From the NCBI GenBank assembly GCA_031274005.1, contig JAISQU010000328.1, forward strand, positions 1 to 5,990: a DNA stretch of 5,990 bases, in the 5' to 3' direction. Shown here in pieces: positions 1 to 4,489 of this stretch. This stretch comes from Spirochaetales bacterium (GTDB lineage: Bacteria > Spirochaetota > Spirochaetia > DTKZ01). Each line of letters opens with the position of its first letter. The stretch's first letter is position 1. The notes beneath the pieces are model-generated. The model did not search any database. It had not been told where the DNA came from and worked only from the letters and a program-made list of their open reading frames with translations. The position numbers and the translations under genes were made by a program.

Positions 1-197
1 TTTTTTTGGGCGTCTCGCATGGAATCATTATAAAAATGGGTCAAACTAACTCGTTTTAGGGGAAAAATACAGTTTTTAAGGGTATTTTATAAAATCCGCT
101 GGAGTTTTGGGAAAGGCTCCGTATCTTTATATTTTTTGCAAGGGGTTTAGGGTGCATCAATTTTTTCCGTGTAAAATTTTCCAATTTTGGCAGCTAT
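1..197. other. AT-rich intergenic sequence, no gene seen
   Basis: This stretch is clearly richer in A and T than the rest of the window and has stops in every frame, so I see no coding sequence. It contains a 12-bp perfect palindrome of A and T at 84-95 and several T runs. A segment at 147-171 resembles one after the operon at 5852-5876 (see the repeat entries). The composition changes sharply near 198, where a GC-rich, hairpin-dense region begins. No tRNA, rRNA or convincing promoter was recognised. Confidence 0.6.
147..171 (+). repeat. Diverged direct repeat, upstream copy
   Basis: This 25-base segment, containing GGGTGCATCAATTTTTTCCG, matches 5852-5876 at 21 of 25 positions by eye, and all four differences are transitions. 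It lies just before the palindrome-rich element. Confidence 0.35.
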
Positions 198-200
198 TCA

Positions 201-281
201 GTCATCCCGACGCCCCGCGCCGGGATATGTTGTGCGCGCAGGCGCAAACCATGAACAGATTCCCGCGTGCGCGGGAATGAC
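201..281. repeat. REP-pair or MITE-like unit with GTCAT ends
   Basis: The unit starts GTCATCCCG and ends CGGGAATGAC, so its ends are imperfect inverted repeats. Inside are two stem-loops, at 204-226 and at 259-278 (arms ATTCCCGCG and CGCGGGAAT, loop TG), separated by about 32 bases. Paired hairpins with these ends are typical of REP doublets and small non-autonomous elements scattered in bacterial spacers. Mobility is inferred from structure only, because other copies cannot be seen here. Confidence 0.45.
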
Positions 282-431
282 GGACTGACTCATTCATAAT
301 TTCATTCCTGACTGCGTAGTAGTATCTTTCACAGAAATCTGCGGATGGGGCATAACCGGCACGGCAATTGCTGCGCAATTGCGTTACATTCAGGCATAGC
401 GTTTTTTTGTACGCGGCGCTGGCAGCTTTTC

Positions 432-579
432 CCACAATTTCCGCCCGCCTTACGGCGGGAACACTATCACGGAAATTGCGGAAGAGACATAACCCGAAAC
501 TGCGCGCGGAACGCGCGTTGTAATCGAGAGTTTTGTTTTCCCGCCTGAAGCGCACTGGTGACTCTCACCGCAATTTCCG
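432..579. repeat. Three copies of a 12-base motif, CCGCAATTTCCG
   Basis: The 12-mer CCGCAATTTCCG occurs at 568-579 on the plus strand and perfectly inverted at 470-481. A third copy with one mismatch (CCACAATTTCCG) lies at 432-443 on the plus strand. The inverted copies can form either a small structure (435-478) around the CCCGCC/GGCGGG hairpin or a larger one (470-579). Confidence 0.55.
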
Positions 580-581
580 GG

Positions 582-619
582 GCCGACATGAGGTTCGCCT
601 ATGCGAACCTCATGTCGGC
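582..619. repeat. Perfect 17-bp inverted repeat with 4-base loop
   Basis: Left arm 582-598 begins GCCGACATGAGG and pairs without mismatch with 603-619 across the loop CTAT. On the plus strand it is followed by GGGTCTTTTCTTTCT, a broken T-rich run, so it could act as a weak intrinsic terminator that insulates the downstream gene. The long perfect stem and the three to four bases before the T run are less typical of a terminator. A mobile-element end or a protein-binding cruciform is an alternative. Confidence 0.55.
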
Positions 620-649
620 TGGGTCTTTTCTTTCTCCATGCGTATCGGT

Positions 650-655
650 TATACT
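650..655 (+). promoter_or_regulatory. Candidate -10 box for the Rpn-family gene
   Basis: TATACT matches the vegetative -10 consensus at five of six positions. No good -35 lies 16-18 bases upstream; the best is TTTCTT at 627-632. Transcription from this box would start at about 661-663, on the ATG at 662, so the message would be leaderless. That would fit the absence of a Shine-Dalgarno sequence. Confidence 0.3.
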
Positions 656-661
656 TAGCTT

Positions 662-1543
662 ATGGATGATACGCCTCTGGTTACAGGCCGCCTTAACCCT
701 CTAAACGATTACCTTTTTATGCGTATGATGGGCGAAAAAGGCGACGAGCAGCAGCTTTCAGGTTTTTTGAACGCCGTCCTGCGGCGAACCGGAAAGGACA
801 AACTGATTTCAGTGGAGATACTGGAAAACAAAATCTTCACCGCGGAAATACTCGGTAACAAAAGCAGCGTTTTAGACATTCGCGCTGTGCTCCCGGATGG
901 TACAAAAACCAATATTGAAGTACAGCTTCGTAATTTGGGAAACATGGATAAACGCAGCCTGTTTTACTGGTGTCTGGAGTACATTCAGGGTATTGAGGCC
1001 GGGCAGGACTACCTGGAACTGCCTAATGTCATTGCCATCAATATTGTGAATTTCCAGTTCATCAATTCGCAGAACTTTCATACAACGTTTCACCTGTGGG
1101 AAGATACCGACAAGGATTGTCTTTTAACCGACGCGCTGGAAATTCACTTTGTGGATATGGCGAAATTCAGACGGCTGGGGAAAAAGGATATAAAGCAAGA
1201 CCCTTTGCACCGGTGGCTGTCCTACTTTGACAAAGACAGTCCGCCGGAGATAGTTGAGGAGGTAATAAAAATGGATCAGGCGATACAAAAAGCGCAGGAA
1301 AAGGTAAGCCATGTTTCTCTTGATAAAGAGGCTTTGCGGGCATACAAAATGCGGGAGATGGCGCTGTCGGACTGGACCAGCGGAATAAACTACGCAAAAC
1401 AGGAAGGCTTACAGAAAGGCTTACAGGCAGGCAGGCAGGAAAGCAAACTTGAGACTGCCCGGAACATGAAAGCGGACGGCGAGCCGGTCAGCAAGATAAT
1501 AAAATATACCGGCCTTACGGAACAGCAGATCAAAGAATTATAG
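662..1543 (+). CDS. Rpn family PD-(D/E)XK nuclease / putative transposase
   Basis: This 293-residue protein belongs to the PDDEXK_2 / Rpn family, often labelled putative transposase or invertase. Known members (E. coli RpnA-E) are DNA endonucleases that promote RecA-independent recombination. The N-terminal segment LNPLNDYLFMRMMGEKG (11-27) is the family opening. The nuclease core has the catalytic pattern D72 (in VLDIRA) followed by E86-x-Q88 (in NIEVQL), with K/R-rich FYWCLEYIQ after it. A charged helical region (about 196-262) includes the family's GLQKGLQAGRQE repeat, and the C-terminus (263-293) has the usual helix-turn-helix-like ending with YTGLTEQQIKEL. Length is normal and no residue is obviously lost. 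An in-frame TAG at 656-658 means translation cannot start earlier. No Shine-Dalgarno precedes the ATG. It appears to be transcribed separately from the chaperone operon, which starts 228 bases later. Family assignment is firm; actual activity is inferred. Confidence 0.93.
   Translation: MDDTPLVTGRLNPLNDYLFMRMMGEKGDEQQLSGFLNAVLRRTGKDKLISVEILENKIFTAEILGNKSSVLDIRAVLPDGTKTNIEVQLRNLGNMDKRSLFYWCLEYIQGIEAGQDYLELPNVIAINIVNFQFINSQNFHTTFHLWEDTDKDCLLTDALEIHFVDMAKFRRLGKKDIKQDPLHRWLSYFDKDSPPEIVEEVIKMDQAIQKAQEKVSHVSLDKEALRAYKMREMALSDWTSGINYAKQEGLQKGLQAGRQESKLETARNMKADGEPVSKIIKYTGLTEQQIKEL
1404..1439 (+). repeat. Short tandem repeats inside the Rpn-family gene
   Basis: The 11-mer AAGGCTTACAG occurs at 1404-1414 and 1416-1426 with a 12-base period, encoding GLQK and GLQA. 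It runs into four perfect CAGG units at 1424-1439. The 12-base unit preserves the frame, but gain or loss of one 4-base CAGG unit would shift it and alter the C-terminal helix-turn-helix-like end. Confidence 0.7.
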
Positions 1544-1562
1544 CAGCCCGTCGGACTTCCAA

Positions 1563-1609
1563 GGACACATGAAGGTAAGGAAAGAGTTCTACCCAAAACC
1601 TTCGTGTCC
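1563..1609 (+). other. Imperfect hairpin after the Rpn-family gene
   Basis: GGACAC-GAAGGT (1563-1576, with AT bulged at 1569-1570) pairs with ACCTTC-GTGTCC (1598-1609) around a 21-base loop. No T run follows, so this is not itself a terminator. Its left arm could also pair with GTGTCCTT at 1653-1660. Confidence 0.4.
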
Positions 1610-1646
1610 GCAGACCATAGATCTGATGTGCCCTTGATGGTACTTG

Positions 1647-1663
1647 AAAGGAGTGTCCTTTTT
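1647..1663 (+). terminator. Weak candidate terminator after the Rpn-family gene
   Basis: AAAGGA (1647-1652) pairs with TCCTTT (1656-1661) over a three-base loop, and the T run continues to 1663. The stem is only six pairs and poor in GC, so termination would be weak. It is the only plausible intrinsic stop between the Rpn-family gene and the chaperone operon. Confidence 0.3.
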
Positions 1664-1744
1664 CGTGCTTTTCGTTGTCGAATTTCCTGAAAGTAAAATT
1701 GCTGCCAAGGCCCCGCCCCCCCCTTCCCATTTTCCCCATATTTT

Positions 1745-1750
1745 TATACA
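1745..1750 (+). promoter_or_regulatory. Candidate -10 box of the chaperone operon
   Basis: TATACA lies 21 bases before the preferred grpE-like ATG and would start transcription near 1757. No convincing -35 is present; the best is TTCCCA at 1724-1729 with a short 15-base spacer, directly after the C8 run. Another weak possibility further upstream is TAAAAT at 1694-1699. Confidence 0.25.
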
Positions 1751-1771
1751 CTCTTGCCTATTGGAAAAACC

Positions 1772-2362
1772 ATGCTGAATTTTGAAACAGAACTCAACAA
1801 ACTGCTTGCCCGCGAACCAGAACCCCTGCCGCACAGCGAACTTGCAGAACTTATTTTGGCGGAACAAAAACTGCTGGCGGCGCTGAATAAAAAGCAGGCC
1901 GACCTTTCCTTTCAGGTCGAGGAAATCTACGATCTGGCAAAAGAGTCCGATACCCGCGTGCTGCAGGAAACCCTTGAGGCCGAAAAAGAACGCGGGGATA
2001 AACTCGCCGCCGCGGCGATAGCGCTATGCGATATTCTTGAACATTTCTGCGCCTATGCCCGGCAAAGCGGCAGCGAAGAGCTTGAAAACCAGGCGCGCCT
2101 CTTGTGGCAAAATTCAGACGGCGTGCTGGAGGGCTGCGGGATTATCCGCCTGGGCGAAGAAGGCCAGAGCCTTGACCCGGAAATCCATACGGTTCAGGCC
2201 GCCGCCGCCTCGCCTCTTCCACGGGAGCGTGTGACGCGGGTGCTTCAAAGCGGTTACAGGTATCTGGGGACGGTTCTGCGCAGGGCCGCCGTTGTTATCA
2301 GTACGGGACCGGAATGTCCCGAAGAAGGAGATGCAGAAAATGAGCAGAATAGTTGGTATTGA
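1772..2362 (+). CDS. grpE: GrpE-like nucleotide exchange factor (divergent)
   Basis: GrpE proteins release ADP from Hsp70 in the cytoplasm. This 196-residue version has the family architecture: a charged helical, probably coiled-coil N-terminus (about 20-85), a helical middle (86-118) and a C-terminal beta domain (121-177). The beta domain carries the family signature in order: GCGIIRLGEEGQSLDP, then H139 (HTVQ for the usual HEAV), VLQSGYRYLG and VLRRAAVVIS (usually RVLRPAxVxV). The acidic tail ends NSWY. I chose ATG 1772, with GGAA at 1763-1766 as a weak ribosome site, over a TTG at 1754 that has none. The last 23 bases overlap the hscC-like gene. The divergent signature and the neighbour suggest an exchange factor dedicated to that Hsp70, not the housekeeping GrpE; this is inference. 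Confidence 0.85.
   Translation: MLNFETELNKLLAREPEPLPHSELAELILAEQKLLAALNKKQADLSFQVEEIYDLAKESDTRVLQETLEAEKERGDKLAAAAIALCDILEHFCAYARQSGSEELENQARLLWQNSDGVLEGCGIIRLGEEGQSLDPEIHTVQAAAASPLPRERVTRVLQSGYRYLGTVLRRAAVVISTGPECPEEGDAENEQNSWY
2325..2330 (+). promoter_or_regulatory. Strong ribosome binding site that fixes the hscC start
   Basis: AAGGAG lies within the end of the grpE-like gene, nine bases before ATG 2340. It directly abuts the in-frame ATG at 2331 and is far from the TTG at 2292, so 2340 is the start. This gives the expected N-terminus MSRIVGIDLGTS. Confidence 0.8.
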
Positions 2363-4004
2363 TTTAGGAACATCTACATCGGAAATCGCCTGTATTGTTG
2401 ACGGCGCCCCCCGGCTGATACCCAATACGCTGGGAAAACTCATCACGCCGTCGGTGGTGCATATAAGCGACAACGGCGATATTCTGGTGGGCGAAAACGC
2501 CGCCGAATATCTTTTTACACGCCCGGACTGTACCTTTATGGAAGTCAAGCGCCTTACGGGAAGCGGCGAAGTTCTGCGCGCCCACGGCAAAGAATATTCC
2601 CCGGAAGAAGTGCAAAGCATGCTTCTTAAGTATCTGGTCGGCTGCGCGGAAACGCGGCTTGGCGAAAAAATTGACCGCGCGGTCATTACGGTTCCGGCGT
2701 ATTTCACGGATATTCAGCGCCGCGCCACCGCAAAAGCCGGGGAGCTTGCGGGGCTGCATGTAGAACGCATCCTTAACGAACCCACGGCGGCGGCTCTTGA
2801 TTACGGCATGGCGAATCTCAAGGAATGCAAAAATGTGCTTGTCTACGATTTGGGCGGCGGCACGCTGGACGTTACGGTGCTTGAACTCTTCGAGGGCGTG
2901 ATAGACGTAAAGGCCAGCCGCGGCAACAACCATCTGGGGGGCAAGGATTTTGACGAAATTATTATGGCCAGGCTGGCGGACACGACGGGCGATGAGCGCG
3001 CCCTTATGCGGCTGAAAAAAGCGGCGGAGGACTGCAAAATTGCCTTGAGTTCCCGCGAGGAATACGGGATATCCCTGCCTTTCCTTTTAACCGCCAAAGA
3101 CGGCAAGCCCGTTTCTGTTGAAAGAACCGTAACCCGCGCCGAATTTGAGGAGTGGGTGCGCGAAAAAGTCGAGTCCACCCGCGAACCCATGATGACGGCC
3201 CTTTCCGATTCCGGACTTTCCCCGGGGGATCTCAATGTCATCCTGCTGGTGGGCGGCTCCACCCGTATTCCCTGCGTGCAAAAAGTGGTACAGGAAAGCC
3301 TGTCCGCTTTTCCCAAATCTCCGGTGGACCCGGATTTGACGGTGGCACGGGGCGCGGCGATTCAGGCGGGCCTGCTTGAGGGCAGCATCGCATCGGCGGA
3401 ACTTGTTTTAACGGATGTCTGCCCCTACACACTGGGAACCTCCGTTGTACACGAGGGCCTTTATGACGACAGGCTTGTATTTGACGCTATTATTCCGCGC
3501 AACACCACGATTCCCACGGAAAAATCAAAAATATATCATCCCCATACGGATTACCAGACCCAGGCGCGTATTGAGGTCTATCAGGGAGATTCCGCCGACC
3601 CGCAGAACAACGAGCGGCTCGGCGATGTGATGCTTACAGGAATTCCCCCGGCCAAAAGGGGCAGGGAACCGATTGAGGTAGTCTTTGCTTATGACATAAA
3701 CGGTATTTTGCAGGTAAAAGCCAGCGTTGTCTCCACGGGCAAACAGGTTTCCGCGGAAATTAATACCACCGGCGTAAAACCCAAGCCTGTTCTGGATTTG
3801 TCAAAATGGGAAAAAGCGAACGGGGCGCGGCGGTACCGTCCGGCCATTCGCAAGGCCGAAAAGCGTATCGCCGGCGGCGCCGACGAAACGGGTGAACTGG
3901 ACATTCTTGTTAAACAGATAAAGGAAGCCCTGCTTTTGGAGAAGGAGGAACAAGCCGGGGGCCTGCGCGATCAACTTCTGGAACTGCTGGAAGCCATGCC
4001 ATGA
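2340..4004 (+). CDS. hscC: HscC-family Hsp70 chaperone
   Basis: This is an ATP-driven Hsp70 of 554 residues, close to the size of E. coli HscC and shorter than DnaK. The ATPase domain (1-345) has phosphate loop 1 GIDLGTSTS (D8), K70 in VKRLTG at the position of DnaK K70, AVITVPAYFTDIQRRAT (115-130), E147 in NEPTAAALDYG, phosphate loop 2 VYDLGGGTLDVTVL (T175) and adenosine motif LLVGGSTRIP (302-311). All key ATPase residues are present. The linker region ELVLTDVCPYTLG (354-366), IIPRNTTIP (384-392) and FAYDINGILQVKA (449-461) are HscC-type features. The beta substrate domain ends near 478 and is followed by only about 75 residues of helical lid, with no EEVD-like tail. It overlaps the grpE-like gene by 23 bases and the next gene by 4. 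Subfamily assignment rests on recalled HscC features; substrates are unknown. Confidence 0.93.
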   Translation: MSRIVGIDLGTSTSEIACIVDGAPRLIPNTLGKLITPSVVHISDNGDILVGENAAEYLFTRPDCTFMEVKRLTGSGEVLRAHGKEYSPEEVQSMLLKYLVGCAETRLGEKIDRAVITVPAYFTDIQRRATAKAGELAGLHVERILNEPTAAALDYGMANLKECKNVLVYDLGGGTLDVTVLELFEGVIDVKASRGNNHLGGKDFDEIIMARLADTTGDERALMRLKKAAEDCKIALSSREEYGISLPFLLTAKDGKPVSVERTVTRAEFEEWVREKVESTREPMMTALSDSGLSPGDLNVILLVGGSTRIPCVQKVVQESLSAFPKSPVDPDLTVARGAAIQAGLLEGSIASAELVLTDVCPYTLGTSVVHEGLYDDRLVFDAIIPRNTTIPTEKSKIYHPHTDYQTQARIEVYQGDSADPQNNERLGDVMLTGIPPAKRGREPIEVVFAYDINGILQVKASVVSTGKQVSAEINTTGVKPKPVLDLSKWEKANGARRYRPAIRKAEKRIAGGADETGELDILVKQIKEALLLEKEEQAGGLRDQLLELLEAMP

Positions 4005-4489
4005 ACGACGAGCTTGGGGCGCGGTACTACAGGCTGGCGCTTTGCGTGGCCTCACGGCGGGATCTCAGCGGCGCGGCGCTGTACGCCTGGTACGCCTGCA
4101 TCCTTGACCCGCAGCGCACGGACGCGGTCTTCCTTTTGGGGCTGTGCCTGTATGAACTGGGGTATCCGGATGCACAGCGGTATTTTCCCGCAGGCTTCCC
4201 CGCGCCCGCCGGGGAGGAGTGCGCCGCTATGGAAGAAGGTCTCCGGCGGGTACGCGATCTCGCGGCGCGCAAAAAATGGAAGGCCGCGGCCCGCGCGGCG
4301 GAAGCCCTCCCGCATCAAAGCGTACGCGCCTTAAACATTCAGGGCTGCCTTTTTGCCCTCGCGGAACGCTACACCAAGGCCGCGGACTGTTTCGCTATGG
4401 CGCGGGAAAAAGACAGGGGATCCGGGCTTGCCCAGGCGGGTCTTGAAGAAACTCTGAGGCGGCGCAAACGCCTGTGGGGGCTGCTATGA
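4001..4489 (+). CDS. Small TPR-like protein of the chaperone operon
   Basis: This 162-residue protein has no signal peptide or membrane segment and is probably cytoplasmic. It looks all-helical. A TPR-like helix pair lies at about 6-37 (ending YACILDPQ), a second at 39-61 (VFLLGLCLYELGYPDAQRYF), and the clearest at 108-141 (LNIQGCLFALAERYTKAADCFAMA), with a basic C-terminus RRRKRLWGLL. TPR arrays bind partner proteins, often chaperones, so a scaffold or substrate adaptor for the Hsp70 is a reasonable guess. ATG 4001 overlaps the hscC stop as ATGA, with GGAA at 3989-3992 as a weak ribosome site, and its own stop overlaps the next ATG the same way. Such tight coupling supports a joint function. 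I do not recognise a named family. Confidence 0.8.
   Translation: MNDELGARYYRLALCVASRRDLSGAALYAWYACILDPQRTDAVFLLGLCLYELGYPDAQRYFPAGFPAPAGEECAAMEEGLRRVRDLAARKKWKAAARAAEALPHQSVRALNIQGCLFALAERYTKAADCFAMAREKDRGSGLAQAGLEETLRRRKRLWGLL

Larger units (their letters stand above)
198..620. repeat. Palindrome-rich intergenic element
   Basis: About 420 bases carry at least six stem-loops: ATCCCG/CGGGAT (204-226), a perfect 9-bp stem with a 2-base loop (259-278), GCAATTGC twice around TGC (364-382), a nested pair with outer CAATTTCCG/CGGAAATTG (435-478) and inner CCCGCC/GGCGGG (444-459), CGCGCG around GAA (503-517), and the 17-bp stem at 582-619. The first two hairpins are enclosed by imperfect inverted ends, TCAGTC-ATCCCG on the left and CGGGAATGAC-GACTGA on the right, like a small MITE or REP pair. 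The 259-278 palindrome has the ATTCCC...GGGAAT form of REP/dRS3-type repeats. A minus-strand open frame across 202-555 is best read as repeat DNA, not a gene. Confidence 0.6.
1544..1771. other. Intergenic spacer and leader of the chaperone operon
   Basis: No coding sequence is apparent. The spacer holds an imperfect hairpin (1563-1609), a small hairpin followed by five T (1647-1663), a run of eight C (1716-1723), a CCCCATAT sequence (1734-1741) and a TATACA box (1745-1750). The operon promoter probably lies here, since the Rpn-family gene ends 228 bases before the grpE-like ATG. No CIRCE element (TTAGCACTC and its inverted partner) was found, so HrcA control is not supported. Confidence 0.5.

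Noticed and set aside
202..555. 117-codon minus-strand open frame
   Set aside because: It runs through several palindromes, has no family resemblance and no clear ribosome site; repeat DNA often stays open by chance.
198..620. CRISPR array
   Set aside because: The repeats are palindromes of different sequence and irregular spacing, with no constant repeat/spacer units.
662..1543. A transposase of a complete insertion sequence
   Set aside because: Rpn-family proteins are often labelled transposase, but no matching terminal inverted repeats or target duplications flank this gene.
1643..1741. Sigma-32 heat-shock promoter (CTTGAAA at 1643-1649, CCCCATAT at 1734-1741)
   Set aside because: Both half-sites match the E. 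coli consensus well, but they are 84 bases apart instead of 13-17, so they cannot form one promoter; the C-rich context makes the second likely by chance.
1544..1771. CIRCE/HrcA operator
   Set aside because: Only a vague TATACACTC resemblance was found, with no inverted GAGTGCTAA partner at the right spacing.
2292..2339. Longer N-terminus for the Hsp70 from TTG 2292 or ATG 2331
   Set aside because: The AAGGAG site abuts ATG 2331 and is ideally spaced for ATG 2340, which gives the standard Hsp70 N-terminus.
2114..2933. Long minus-strand open frames (2114-2707 and 2364-2933)
   Set aside because: They lie opposite the grpE-like and hscC genes, whose families are clear, and encode no recognisable domains.
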